Source: Roseateles sp.
GTDB taxonomy: Bacteria > Pseudomonadota > Gammaproteobacteria > Burkholderiales > Burkholderiaceae_C
NCBI GenBank assembly: GCA_018780415.1
Contig: JADMJQ010000019.1
Coordinates: 11,514-47,005 of the forward strand
DNA: 35,492 nucleotides
Reading direction: 5' to 3'
Made by a program: the position numbers and the translations under genes. This document shows positions 9,401 to 17,938 of the stretch, piece after piece. The notes under the pieces are model-generated. The model worked only from the letters and a program-made list of their open reading frames with translations. It searched no databases and was not told where the DNA came from. Within the stretch, counting starts at the first letter, position 1, and each line of letters opens with the position of its first letter.

Positions 9401-9930
9401 TCAGCCCAGAGGCGCTCAACCAGTTCACCCACCTCAAGTGCTTCGGCCTTGCGCGGCAAGGCCTTCCACTCCTGCGGCGCCGGCGCCATCCGCTTGGACG
9501 GCTTGGCGCCCCAGGTGGCGACCTTCAACGCAAACACCACCGGGCCCTTGACCACCTCGAACGGCGGCACGGCCTCGACCTTGGCGATGATCTGCTGCCT
9601 GAGCTGCAGGGCCAGCATGGCGTCAAAGTCCAGCCAGACCTTTGATTTGCCGCCCGGCTTGACCGCCAGCACGATAAAGCCGCCGACCGACTGCTGCGCG
9701 CCGCTGCTGACAACGCCAGCGCGCGCCGCCACCTCGACCGCTTTGACATAGGCGGCCATGGCATCGACATTGGGCACGCGCTCCTCGAGCACCGCACTCG
9801 GTTGCAACAGCACCAAGTTGGTTTGAGTCAGCGGCTCGGACGCCTGCGCATGCGCAGGTGCGCCCAGCAGCAAGGCCAGCGCCAGCAGGCCCGGGCGCAA
9901 GCTGTTCGGAAAAAATAGAGCGGATCGCAA
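9397..9930 (-). CDS. Exported protein of unknown function
   Basis: The reading frame encodes up to 177 residues with a convincing signal peptide (LLALALLLGAPAHAQA) and a mature chain of mixed alpha/beta character (AAYVKAVEVAARAGVVSS, GGFIVLAVKPGGKSKVW, LRQQIIAKVEAVPPFEVVKGPVVFALKV). I do not recognise a domain. There is no ATG near the signal peptide: the frame opens with TTG at 9930, and another TTG ten codons later is an alternative; neither has a strong ribosome site. The protein is probably periplasmic. It ends tail-to-tail with the Nudix gene. Confidence 0.75.
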   Translation of the reverse strand: MRSALFFPNSLRPGLLALALLLGAPAHAQASEPLTQTNLVLLQPSAVLEERVPNVDAMAAYVKAVEVAARAGVVSSGAQQSVGGFIVLAVKPGGKSKVWLDFDAMLALQLRQQIIAKVEAVPPFEVVKGPVVFALKVATWGAKPSKRMAPAPQEWKALPRKAEALEVGELVERLWAD

Positions 9931-10000
9931 AGGCTTGGTTCTTTGGTGAATTCAACAATAAACGCCGGCCGGCCAGAATCGCCAACCAGGCCATGAAAAC

Positions 10001-10372
10001 TCAAACGGCTTGCGCCGCCGCCAAAGCCAGCACCAGGTAATCGTGCAGGCGCTTGGTCCGGATGTCGGCGACCGTCTCGAGCTTGATATGGCGGCGCAGC
10101 TTACCCGACCCTTCCAGATGGCCCCAGGGGTCCTGGATCGCCGCGCCGTGACCAAACTCCACCGTCACATGGGCCTTGTAGACAAAGATCCCGCAAAACT
10201 GAGCGCCCGAGGAAAACAAGATCCCGCCGTACTTGAGGACCTCGGTGCAGGGCTTGAAATGGGCCATCAAGTCGTCGCGCACGGCCATGACCACACCATA
10301 GCGTTCATCATCCAGCAGCTGGAGGTCTTGCAAAAAGGTCGCAACGGATGGGGGTGACTTTGGGGTCGGCAT
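10001..10372 (-). CDS. DUF1801 domain-containing protein
   Basis: This 123-residue product matches the DUF1801 pattern: EVLKYGGILF, then CGIFVYKAHVTVEFGHGA, then DPWGHLEGSGKLRRHIKL and a closing helix. The fold is YdhG-like and the function is unknown. The ATG at 10372 is preceded by AGGAGA at good distance. It stands alone between an exported hypothetical and an ankyrin gene, all on the minus strand. Confidence 0.88.
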   Translation of the reverse strand: MPTPKSPPSVATFLQDLQLLDDERYGVVMAVRDDLMAHFKPCTEVLKYGGILFSSGAQFCGIFVYKAHVTVEFGHGAAIQDPWGHLEGSGKLRRHIKLETVADIRTKRLHDYLVLALAAAQAV

Positions 10373-10457
10373 TTTGCTTGTCTCCTGTGGCTGGGCTAGG
10401 GCTTGAGATCGTAAGCGGCAATGCTGCCAGCGCTATGTCAGTAGCGTGTAGGCGGTA

Positions 10458-10817
10458 CTAAAACGGCAGGCGCCAGCGACGCTTGGGCTGCGGCAAGTCC
10501 TGGGGGGGCGGCTCCTGCGCGCCGAGCGCTCCGAGCTCGCGCAAGCGCGCTTCGACGCCACCCAGGCCAACCTGGCGGGCCGCTTGCAGCGGCGTCAGCC
10601 CATCGAACTCGGACCCCAGTGACGGGTTGGCCGAGTGATCCAGCAGGAACAAGGCAACCGCTTCTTGGCGCGCCAAGATGCAGGCAACCAGCGGCGTGGA
10701 CAAAAACTCCGGATGCGCATAGTTGACGTCCACGCCCTTGCCGGCGTGGTAGCGGACCAGCTCGATATCGCCGTCAACGGCTGCATTGAACAACTCTTTC
10801 CAATCTCCACCGGACAT
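10458..10817 (-). CDS. Ankyrin repeat protein
   Basis: This 119-residue protein has about two and a half ankyrin repeats (KELFNAAVDGDIELVRYHAGKGVDVN, TPLVACILARQEAVALFLLDHSANPS, TPLQAARQVG...) and ends in a proline-rich basic tail (EPPPQDLPQPKRRWRLPF). It has no signal peptide, so it is likely a cytoplasmic protein-protein interaction module; the partner is unknown. GGAG lies upstream of the ATG at 10817. Confidence 0.85.
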   Translation of the reverse strand: MSGGDWKELFNAAVDGDIELVRYHAGKGVDVNYAHPEFLSTPLVACILARQEAVALFLLDHSANPSLGSEFDGLTPLQAARQVGLGGVEARLRELGALGAQEPPPQDLPQPKRRWRLPF

Positions 10818-10851
10818 CGCTAACTCCGTTGATTGACGCAGGCCAGCATTG

Positions 10852-12771
10852 TCACTGACTCAGCCGCGCCGTCGCCCAAGGCCCGGTTACCCCGTCCAGC
10901 TCACAGTCCCACAGCGCCTGCACGTCCATGCCATCACGCAAACCCTCGGCATAGACCTTCAACGCCAGGCTGCGCAGCATCACCAACATGCCGCGCACAA
11001 AAGCGGCACGCGCCGCGTCGCCCGACACGCCGGTGACGACCGAAACATCCAGCTTCACATAGTCCAGGCCGGCCTGATACAAACGGTCGACCTGCGCCAG
11101 GCCGGCGCCGGCATGCTCCAGCCCTAACTTGACACCCAAGGGGCGCAACTGCCGCCCCATCTCAAACAGCAAATCAAAGTGATGGGTGGCGGCACTTTCC
11201 GCCAGCTCGAGCCCCAGCTTGCGGGCGGCTTGCGGAGCGTGGAAAACCTGGTCACGCAAGCGCGCGACAAAACTGCCGTCCAGCAAGGAGGCCGGCGCGA
11301 TATTGACGCAGCGCTGCTGGCCGTCCTTGGCGATCGCCTCCAGCGCCAACGCCACCGCCAGCAGGTCCACATCGGCCGTCAAGCGGCTGCGCACCGCCAG
11401 CGGCAGCCAGCGCGTGGCCGGCTCGAACTCGCCCGCTTCGTCCAACTGCAGCTGCAGCGGGCATTCCAGATGCAGGACCCGGCCCTCGCGGTCCAGCAGC
11501 GGGTATTGCAGCAGCTTGCCGCGCCGCCCTTTGACGGCCTCGCTGATCTGCGCCCGCCAGGCCCGCTCGCCTTGGGCGCGCTGCTGCAAGCCGGCAGCAT
11601 TGATGGCCTCGACCACAAAGCCGGGCTGGTTCTCGGCGCGCGCCAGCGCGGCGTCGGCCTCACAGAACCAAACGCTGAGGGCCGACTCACGCGGCAGGTT
11701 GACCGCCCCGAGCGCCACCTGAATGCCGCCGCCGAAGGCCGGCAGGCTGGCCTGCAGGGCATCGGCCAGCGCTTGCGCCGTTTCGGCCGCCACGTCGGGC
11801 GCCGGCAGCCACAGCGCAAAGTCGGCGCCGTTGAGCCGGCCGGCCAGACAGCCGCGCACCCGTTCTGGATATGCCAAGACTGCCTTGGCCATGGTCTGCA
11901 GAATTTGGTCGACGGCCGGCCGGCCCAGGCGCTGATTGAGGCCGGCCAGGTCACGCAGGCGCACCAGCACCAGGCCGCCCTGCAAAGGGCCTTCGTCGCG
12001 GCTCAGGGCCGAGTCCAGCTCGGCCAGAAAATGCTTGCGCGAGCTCATGCCGGTCAGCGGGTCGCAATGCGCTTGCACGCGCAACACCTGCAGCTGATTG
12101 GCCTGCGCCTCGAACATGCTCTTGACCCGCAGCACCATCGCGTTCATCGCCCGCGTCAAGCCCTTCAGCTCGGGCACATGGGGCTCTTCGATGATCTGAA
12201 AGCTGCCCTCGACGACGGCACGCGCCTGCGCCACCGCGTTGGCCAGCGGGCGGTGGATGCGGTGCAAGGCCAGGTAGGCACCCAGACAGGCCAGCAGACC
12301 GAGCGCACCCAAGAGCAGCGCGATGCGGGTCAGGCTGCGCCATAACTCGTCATGTGCGTAGGCCGAATGGGACAGCACCTCGACCGAGCCGATCGCGTTC
12401 CAGCCATTCGACAGCTGCGCCACGCCGGGCTGCACGGCGATCGGCAGCATGGCCACAAACCAGGCCGGCGCCTTAGCAGGCTGGCTGGCGGTGCGGCGCT
12501 CGAACGCCAGCTTGCCGTCGGCCTTGCGCCAGACCACGCTTTGGTAATAGCCGGTGTCGAACTGGGCCGAAATCAGCAGCTCCATCAGCTCCGCGTCGCC
12601 GCGCTGCTGTGACAGCGCCAGCGCCAGCGCAGCGGCGTTGTCGCTGTTCTTGATCTGCAGCTGGGTTTGCAGCAACTGCTTGGTCGAATAGGTGGACACG
12701 GCCACGCTGCCGAGCAGCGCCAGCAGGACCACGCCCAAGACCAGCAACCAGACTTGACGCATCAAGGACAT
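10852..12771 (-). CDS. lapD: LapD-type c-di-GMP receptor (degenerate GGDEF-EAL inner-membrane protein)
   Basis: The 639-residue product begins MSLMRQVW, like known LapD proteins; ATGs at 12786 and 12762 are alternatives. Order of parts: membrane helix (about 7-27), periplasmic LapD/MoxY-type domain, second helix (about 149-169), HAMP, GGDEF-like domain, EAL-like domain. Both enzyme sites are degenerate: the GGDEF motif reads NGADF (314-318), the EAL motif reads LECPL, and the DDFG(T/A)G metal loop reads EHAGAG. This fits a receptor that binds c-di-GMP without making or breaking it. Trp124 in SNGWNAIG sits where LapD proteins carry the Trp that contacts LapG. LapD in the c-di-GMP state sequesters LapG. 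It follows lapG after 61 bases. Confidence 0.93.
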   Translation of the reverse strand: MSLMRQVWLLVLGVVLLALLGSVAVSTYSTKQLLQTQLQIKNSDNAAALALALSQQRGDAELMELLISAQFDTGYYQSVVWRKADGKLAFERRTASQPAKAPAWFVAMLPIAVQPGVAQLSNGWNAIGSVEVLSHSAYAHDELWRSLTRIALLLGALGLLACLGAYLALHRIHRPLANAVAQARAVVEGSFQIIEEPHVPELKGLTRAMNAMVLRVKSMFEAQANQLQVLRVQAHCDPLTGMSSRKHFLAELDSALSRDEGPLQGGLVLVRLRDLAGLNQRLGRPAVDQILQTMAKAVLAYPERVRGCLAGRLNGADFALWLPAPDVAAETAQALADALQASLPAFGGGIQVALGAVNLPRESALSVWFCEADAALARAENQPGFVVEAINAAGLQQRAQGERAWRAQISEAVKGRRGKLLQYPLLDREGRVLHLECPLQLQLDEAGEFEPATRWLPLAVRSRLTADVDLLAVALALEAIAKDGQQRCVNIAPASLLDGSFVARLRDQVFHAPQAARKLGLELAESAATHHFDLLFEMGRQLRPLGVKLGLEHAGAGLAQVDRLYQAGLDYVKLDVSVVTGVSGDAARAAFVRGMLVMLRSLALKVYAEGLRDGMDVQALWDCELDGVTGPWATARLSQ

Positions 12772-12832
12772 GGTGTTCCCCAACATGAAGTTTCCCCATC
12801 GATTGTTTTCATATGCATCTTCACCGACATTG

Positions 12833-13504
12833 CTAAAAACCCTCCGCCCTAACCTTGGCCAGCAGTTCGCGCCACTGTGAAAGCCGCACCAAGGGGTCGC
12901 CGGCCGACGTCGCACCGACACCTTGCCACAAGCCCTCGCCATTGAAGCTGAAGACTGGCTGCAGATCGGGCCGCTGCGAGGCGGGGCGCACATCGGCGAT
13001 CAGATTGTCCAGAATCAATGGCTCGGCGCCCGGCTCGGCATAGTAGGCCAGCACCATATGCGCCAGCGAACGCCCGCCCACGCTGGCCCGCACATAGACC
13101 ATGCGCAGCTTGGCCACCGGCGTGCCGGCGGCGATCAGGCTCAGATACTTGGCAATGGCGTAGTCCTCGCAGTCGCCGCGGCCCTTGTCCAGAGCCTCCA
13201 AGGGGCTGGCCCAAAAATCGACCTTGCCCCAGACATCGATGTCCTCATGGAATTCGATGCGCCGGTTCAGATAGCTGTTGATGGCCGACAGGCGCTGCGG
13301 CTCGTCCATCAAGGCGGCCCGCTCGATGGACTGCAGCAAGGCCTGGGCCTCCAGCACGGTGCGCGGGTTGAACTTGGCGCTGGCCTCCAGCAAGCGCGCA
13401 TTGTCCAGGGCCAGGCAAGGCCATAAACACAGCGCACCAAGCAGCAGCCCACCCCAAGCCCGCGTGAGCTTGTGGGGAGAGCAAGGACGGAGGCGAAGGG
13501 CCAT
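12833..13504 (-). CDS. lapG: LapG-type periplasmic cysteine protease (transglutaminase-like, BTLCP)
   Basis: LapG cleaves the N-terminal retention region of large RTX-type biofilm adhesins in the periplasm and so releases the cell from a surface. The 223-residue protein has an N-terminal signal segment (GGLLLGALCLWPCLA) and the triad Cys112 (GRGDCEDYAIAK), His149 (LAHMVLAYY) and Asp166 (LILDNLI). The spacing of 37 and 17 residues equals that of Pseudomonas fluorescens LapG (Cys135, His172, Asp189, quoted from memory). It is first in an operon with lapD. No adhesin or type I secretion gene is nearby, so the substrate must be encoded elsewhere. Confidence 0.94.
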   Translation of the reverse strand: MALRLRPCSPHKLTRAWGGLLLGALCLWPCLALDNARLLEASAKFNPRTVLEAQALLQSIERAALMDEPQRLSAINSYLNRRIEFHEDIDVWGKVDFWASPLEALDKGRGDCEDYAIAKYLSLIAAGTPVAKLRMVYVRASVGGRSLAHMVLAYYAEPGAEPLILDNLIADVRPASQRPDLQPVFSFNGEGLWQGVGATSAGDPLVRLSQWRELLAKVRAEGF

Positions 13505-13543
13505 GCTGGAGCGGGCTGGTGGGTGTCTGCTGGCAATATTCGC

Positions 13544-13571
13544 TTCGACACGGGCGGACTGTGCTGATAAT
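13544..13571 (+). promoter_or_regulatory. Candidate sigma-70 promoter for the HDOD gene
   Basis: TTCGAC (13544-13549) and GATAAT (13566-13571) are separated by 16 bases. The -10 matches TATAAT at five of six positions, the -35 only loosely. It lies between the divergent lapG and HDOD genes and would give a 5' leader of about 60 bases. This is by eye only. Confidence 0.3.
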
Positions 13572-13637
13572 GCGATGCACTTTACAGGCTGCGCAACTGG
13601 CTCATCCCTGAAGTCGCCCCTAAATGACCCCTATTCA

Positions 13638-14501
13638 ATGAGCACTGCTGCAATCCGCCAAGAACTAGACGCCTCGCGCAAAAGCGGGCCACTCAAGACC
13701 ATCGTCATCCCGCCCTGCCCCGAGCTATTGACCCGCCTGCAGCAGGCGATGGCGCAAGCGCAACCCGATCTGAACGAAGTCGCGCGCATTGCGGCCAGCG
13801 ATGTGGCGATGTCGGCGACGCTGCTGCGCACCGCCAACAGCCCCGTTCACATCGCCGATGGCATGCCCTGCACCACCGTCGGGCAGGCGATGACCCGCAT
13901 CGGCCTGAAAGAAACCAGCGCCATCATGACCGGCTTTTTGCTAAAGAACGCGATCCCCATCAACAGCCCGCAGCTGGCGCGCTTTTGGGAACGCTCGGCC
14001 AAACGGGCTGCGGCCATGGCCTTTGTCGCGCGCCAATTGCCCGGTTTGTCGGTCGACCTGGCGCATACCTACGGCTTGTTTTGTCATGTCGGCATGCCGG
14101 TCTTGCTGCAATGCGTGCGCGGCTATGGCTCGACCATGGTCGAGGCCGCGGCCCGCATCGACCGCAGCTATATCGCGACCGAAAACGCCAACCACCGCAC
14201 CGACCATGCGGTAGCCGGGGCCTTGTTGGCGCGCGCCTGGCATATGGCGCCCGAGCTGATGGCCGGCATCCGCCTGCACCACGACCTGCTGTCGCTGGGC
14301 GACAAAATCGTCGAGCCCGAGGTGCACACGCTGGTGGCGGCCGGCTTGATTGCCGAGCATTTGATGCGTTTGCACGAAGGCCTGCCCGAAGATGCCGACT
14401 GGGCCGCGCATGCGCCCAAGGCCTTGGAATGGCTCAGCGTCAGCCTGGCCGATGTTGAGCATTGGGACGATTTGTTGCGGCCGATTCTGGATGATTTGTG
14501 A
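13638..14501 (+). CDS. HDOD domain protein
   Basis: This 287-residue protein contains an HDOD domain: the N-terminal PPCPELLTRLQQAMAQ and NEVARIAASDVAMSATLLRTANSP are the usual HDOD opening, followed by the helix-rich core (VGQAMTRIGLKETSAI, FWERSAKRAAAMAFVARQ). HDOD is a non-catalytic relative of HD hydrolases and is found in signalling proteins tied to c-di-GMP and motility; no partner domain (EAL, CheY-like) is fused here. The ATG at 13638 is chosen because the family match starts soon after it; no strong ribosome site is seen. It is divergent from lapG, so a link with the adhesion switch is possible but only positional. Confidence 0.9.
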   Translation: MSTAAIRQELDASRKSGPLKTIVIPPCPELLTRLQQAMAQAQPDLNEVARIAASDVAMSATLLRTANSPVHIADGMPCTTVGQAMTRIGLKETSAIMTGFLLKNAIPINSPQLARFWERSAKRAAAMAFVARQLPGLSVDLAHTYGLFCHVGMPVLLQCVRGYGSTMVEAAARIDRSYIATENANHRTDHAVAGALLARAWHMAPELMAGIRLHHDLLSLGDKIVEPEVHTLVAAGLIAEHLMRLHEGLPEDADWAAHAPKALEWLSVSLADVEHWDDLLRPILDDL

Positions 14502-14526
14502 CCGTTTGAAGACTCATAACTCGGCC

Positions 14527-14540
14527 TTGCCCTAAATCAA
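14527..14540 (+). promoter_or_regulatory. Possible FNR/Anr-type site upstream of the second PHA synthase
   Basis: The 14 bases TTGCCCTAAATCAA resemble the FNR consensus TTGAT-N4-ATCAA, with the right half perfect and three of five bases in the left half. Its centre is 42 bases before the phaC2 ATG, and CAGAAT (14563-14568) could serve as a -10. In that case transcription would begin at or next to the start codon, giving a leaderless message. This is pattern matching without any score. Confidence 0.3.
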
Positions 14541-14575
14541 ATGCGGCCCATGCCGGGGCTTGCAGAATTGAGCTT

Positions 14576-16360
14576 ATGCAGCCCAACTTCAGCCCCCTCA
14601 ACGAGCCCTATCCCGCGCGCAGCGTGGAGTCCGCAACGCAGCGCCTGGACCGCTTGCTGCATGCCAGTGCGGCGCCGCTGACGGCGGGCCTGTCGCCGGT
14701 GGCGTTGAGTTTGGCGCTGGCGGATTGGGCCTGGCATCTGGCCGTCTCACCGGGCCGCCAGCTGGAGCTGGCCACGCTGGGCGCCCAACTCGCGGCGCAG
14801 TCGCTGCAACAGGCCGCCCCCGCTGCCGACAGCGCGGACCGCGCCGCCATCGGCGCGCAAGACGAGGACCCCCGCTTCAGACACCCCGCCTGGGCGCAAT
14901 GGCCGTTTGCGGCGCTGCGCCAGGGCTTCAGGCAAAGCGAGGCCTTTTGGCAAGAGGCCGGCACCATGCCGGGCATGAGCGCCCATCACGCCGAGATGAC
15001 GCAGTTTTTTGCCCGCCAAGCGCTCAACATGCTCGCGCCGGCCAACTGGCTGCCGACCAACCCGGTCGTGCTGCAAGACGCCGTGGCGAGCGGGGGCGCC
15101 CACCTGGCTCAGGGGGCGCGCAACTGGTTGGAGGATCTCAGCGGCGCCGGCGGCGCTGCACAGCAGCGGCGTCATTTGCCCGGCCGCGACGTGGCCATCA
15201 CGCCCGGTGAGGTGGTGATGCGTAACCATCTAGTCGAGCTGATCCGCTATACGCCACAAACCGCCCTGGTCCACCCAGAGCCGCTGCTGATCGTGCCGTC
15301 GTGGATCATGAAGTACTACATCCTCGACCTCTCGCCCCACAACTCGATGGTGCGTTTCCTGGTCGAGCAAGGGCACCAAGTCTATATGCTGTCCTGGCGC
15401 AACCCGGACGCCAGCGACCATGAGCTGAGCATGAACGACTATCTGCGGCTGGGTGTGTTCGAGGCGCTGCGCGCCATCGGCGCGATTCACGGCAAGGCCC
15501 GGCCCGTCCATGCCGTCGGTTACTGCCTGGGCGGCACGCTGCTGGCGATTGCGGCGGCGGCACTGGGCCGGCGCGACGAGCCGGCTCGCGTGGCCGGCGC
15601 TGAATTCTTGCCCGAGCTGGCTTCGCTGACCCTGCTGGCGGCGCAGACCGATTTTTCCGAGCCGGGTGAGCTGGGCCTCTTCATCGACGAAAGCCAGATC
15701 GGCTATGTCGACGAGATCACCCGCGGCAAGGGCTATCTGAGCGGCGAGCAAATGGCCGGCTCGTTCCAGTTCTTGCACTCCCGCGACCTGGTCTGGACCC
15801 GCCGCATGCGCGAGTACCTGATGGGCGAACGCGAGCCGCACACCGACTTGATGGACTGGAACGCCGACACCACCCGCATGCCGGCCCGCATGCATCACGA
15901 ATACCTGACGGCGCTCTATCTGCGCAATGCCCTGGCCACGGGCAGCTACAGGGTTGACGGGCGCAGCGTGTCGCTGAGCGATATCGAAGCGCCGATTTTC
16001 CTGGTCGGCACCGAGCGTGACCATGTATCGCCTTGGGCGTCGGTCTACAAGCTGCACCATTTATGCGAGGCCGAGATCACCTTTGTGCTGACCAGCGGCG
16101 GGCACAACGCCGGCATCATCTCCGAGCCCGGCCATGCGGGGCGCAGCTACCGGCTGGACACCCGCCCGCGCCATGGCGCCTGGCTGCCGCAGCAGCAATG
16201 GGGCCAGGGTTTGGAGGCGCAAAGCGGCTCCTGGTGGCCGGCCTGGCATGACTGGCTGGCCAAGCGTTCCTCAGCCCATGCAAGACCCAAGGCAACCCCA
16301 CCCGCGATGCGGCTGGGCGTTGCGCCGGGCGACTATGTATTGCAAACCTGGCCAGACTGA
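14576..16360 (+). CDS. phaC2: Second class I-type PHA synthase / PHA synthase paralogue
   Basis: The 594-residue protein is homologous to the PhaC at 5274-7049 over its length, with strong matches such as YILDL-P-NS and SWRNPDAS. The triad is complete: Cys317 (GYCLGG), Asp482 (TERDHVSPW) and His510 (SGGHNAGI). The N-terminal 100 residues differ fully from the first PhaC and lack its Ala-rich linker. All key residues are present, so it should polymerise hydroxyacyl-CoA; substrate preference cannot be read off. It is not next to phaA/phaB but overlaps by 26 bases an AMP-forming ligase gene that could supply CoA esters. No clear ribosome site precedes the ATG, which agrees with a leaderless start. 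Confidence 0.93.
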   Translation: MQPNFSPLNEPYPARSVESATQRLDRLLHASAAPLTAGLSPVALSLALADWAWHLAVSPGRQLELATLGAQLAAQSLQQAAPAADSADRAAIGAQDEDPRFRHPAWAQWPFAALRQGFRQSEAFWQEAGTMPGMSAHHAEMTQFFARQALNMLAPANWLPTNPVVLQDAVASGGAHLAQGARNWLEDLSGAGGAAQQRRHLPGRDVAITPGEVVMRNHLVELIRYTPQTALVHPEPLLIVPSWIMKYYILDLSPHNSMVRFLVEQGHQVYMLSWRNPDASDHELSMNDYLRLGVFEALRAIGAIHGKARPVHAVGYCLGGTLLAIAAAALGRRDEPARVAGAEFLPELASLTLLAAQTDFSEPGELGLFIDESQIGYVDEITRGKGYLSGEQMAGSFQFLHSRDLVWTRRMREYLMGEREPHTDLMDWNADTTRMPARMHHEYLTALYLRNALATGSYRVDGRSVSLSDIEAPIFLVGTERDHVSPWASVYKLHHLCEAEITFVLTSGGHNAGIISEPGHAGRSYRLDTRPRHGAWLPQQQWGQGLEAQSGSWWPAWHDWLAKRSSAHARPKATPPAMRLGVAPGDYVLQTWPD

Positions 16361-17675
16361 GGCGCTCGCCGCGCTTCAATCCAAGCGGCTGCTGGCGCTG
16401 CTGCAGGCCGCGCGGGCCACGCCGTTCTATGGCCGACTGCTGCAGGGGCGGGATCTCAACGCGCTGCCCCTGCAAGCGCTGCCGGTGCTCAGCAAGACGA
16501 TGTTGATGCAGCAATTCGATCAATTTGTGGCCGATCCCCAGCTCACACTGGCCGGCTTGCAAGCATTCTGCCGCGACCCGCAGCGCGTCGGCGAGCGCTA
16601 TCTGGGCCGCTACACGGTGTGGGAGAGTTCGGGTAGCAGCGGTCAGTCCGGCATCTATGTGCAGGACCCGGCCGCCATGGCGGTCTATGAAAACCTGGAG
16701 GCGACGCGCCGCCAATCGCCGCGCCCCTGGCTGAGGCTTTGGGACCCGCTCTACCTGAGCGAGCGCTTCGCCTTTGTCGGCGCGGTGGAGGGCCATTTCG
16801 CCAGCCATGTGTCGGTGCAGCGCCTGCGCCAGACCCAGGCCTGGATGACCCACCAATGGCGCAGCTTCTCCATCCTGCAGCCCACGCCCGAGCTGTTGAG
16901 TCAGCTCAATGCCTTCGCGCCCAGCATCATTGCCACCTACCCGACCGCCGCCTTGCTGCTGGCGCAGGCCTTTGAACGCGGTGAGCTGCGTTGCCGGCCG
17001 CAAGAAATCTGGACCGGCGGCGAAACGCTGACCGCGCCCATGCGCGACCGCATCGAGAGCGCGTTCGGCTGCGCGCTGCGCAATAGCTACGGCGCCTCGG
17101 AGTTTCTGCCCATCGCCTGGGAATGCGCGCAAGGCCAGCTGCACGTCAATGCCGACTGGGTGCTGCTGGAGCCGGTCGACGCGGCCATGCAGCCGGTTGC
17201 CGCCGGCCAGGCCTCGCACAGCACGCTGTTGACCAATCTGGCCAATCATGTCCAGCCCTTGATACGCTTTGATCTGGGCGACAGCATCACGCTGAGCGTC
17301 CAGGCCTGCGCCTGCGGCTCGCAGCTGCCCGTGGTGGAGGTGCGGGGCCGGCGTGACGATATGCTGAACCTGCCAGGGCGGGACGGCCACAGCATCAGCT
17401 TGCTGCCGCTGGCACTGACCACGGTGTTGGAGGACGGTGCCGGACTGTTCGACTTCCAGCTGCAGCAGTTGCAGCCATTGCCCGACGCCGGCCTGCGCCT
17501 GAGCTTGGGGGCCGGCGCCGACCACAGCGCGACCGCGCGTGCGCGCTACCGCCGGGTGCTGCGCGACTTCATTCGCTCGCAGGGCGGCGCCGACGGTCCC
17601 ATCAGCGTTTGCGTCGGCGAGCCGCGCCCACTCGGGCGCAGCGGCAAGCACAAGCGGGTGCTGGCGGCCCCTTGA
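16335..17675 (+). CDS. Adenylate-forming CoA ligase-like protein (PaaK / CapK-type)
   Basis: The 446-residue product has the ANL superfamily motifs in order: P-loop-like SSGSSGQSG, the A5-type NSYGASEF, RFDLGD, GRRDDML (A8 hinge) and a C-terminal GRSGKHKRV with a candidate catalytic Lys. Size and sequence style match phenylacetate-CoA ligase relatives rather than large acyl-CoA synthetases. The family adenylates a carboxylic acid and usually passes it to CoA. The ATG at 16335 lies inside the end of phaC2 (26-base overlap), so translation is probably coupled. An open frame continues upstream of this ATG, but that part only mirrors phaC2. The context suggests that it activates a hydroxy acid for the synthase; this is inference. 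Confidence 0.82.
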   Translation: MYCKPGQTEALAALQSKRLLALLQAARATPFYGRLLQGRDLNALPLQALPVLSKTMLMQQFDQFVADPQLTLAGLQAFCRDPQRVGERYLGRYTVWESSGSSGQSGIYVQDPAAMAVYENLEATRRQSPRPWLRLWDPLYLSERFAFVGAVEGHFASHVSVQRLRQTQAWMTHQWRSFSILQPTPELLSQLNAFAPSIIATYPTAALLLAQAFERGELRCRPQEIWTGGETLTAPMRDRIESAFGCALRNSYGASEFLPIAWECAQGQLHVNADWVLLEPVDAAMQPVAAGQASHSTLLTNLANHVQPLIRFDLGDSITLSVQACACGSQLPVVEVRGRRDDMLNLPGRDGHSISLLPLALTTVLEDGAGLFDFQLQQLQPLPDAGLRLSLGAGADHSATARARYRRVLRDFIRSQGGADGPISVCVGEPRPLGRSGKHKRVLAAP

Positions 17676-17750
17676 TGTCGCCGCTTGATGCCGATCAAAG
17701 CCGGCAACGCCGACCGGGCGCCCAATCAAGGCTTCACAAAGGAGAATTCA

Positions 17751-17906
17751 ATGGCTGCACTCAAAGAGTTGTTCACCACCGACGTGGGTTTGATGAGCGT
17801 CGCGGGCTTTGCCTTCATGCTGGGCATGGGCGCCTTCTTTTTGCGCTATTTCCTCAAGCACATCCGTGAAGATGGCGAGCGTGCGAACGCCGCCGCAAAA
17901 CACTGA
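17751..17906 (+). CDS. DUF3149 small membrane protein
   Basis: This 51-residue protein reads MAALKELFTTDVGLMS, then one transmembrane helix (VAGFAFMLGMGAFFLRYF) and a basic-acidic tail. It is the typical form of DUF3149, a short single-helix family of unknown function. An excellent ribosome site (AAGGAGA) stands 6 bases before the ATG. It sits between the ligase gene and osmC-like gene on the same strand and is likely cotranscribed. Confidence 0.88.
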   Translation: MAALKELFTTDVGLMSVAGFAFMLGMGAFFLRYFLKHIREDGERANAAAKH

Positions 17907-17938
17907 ACCAAGCCTGCAGGGCCTAGGAGCAAGCATTC

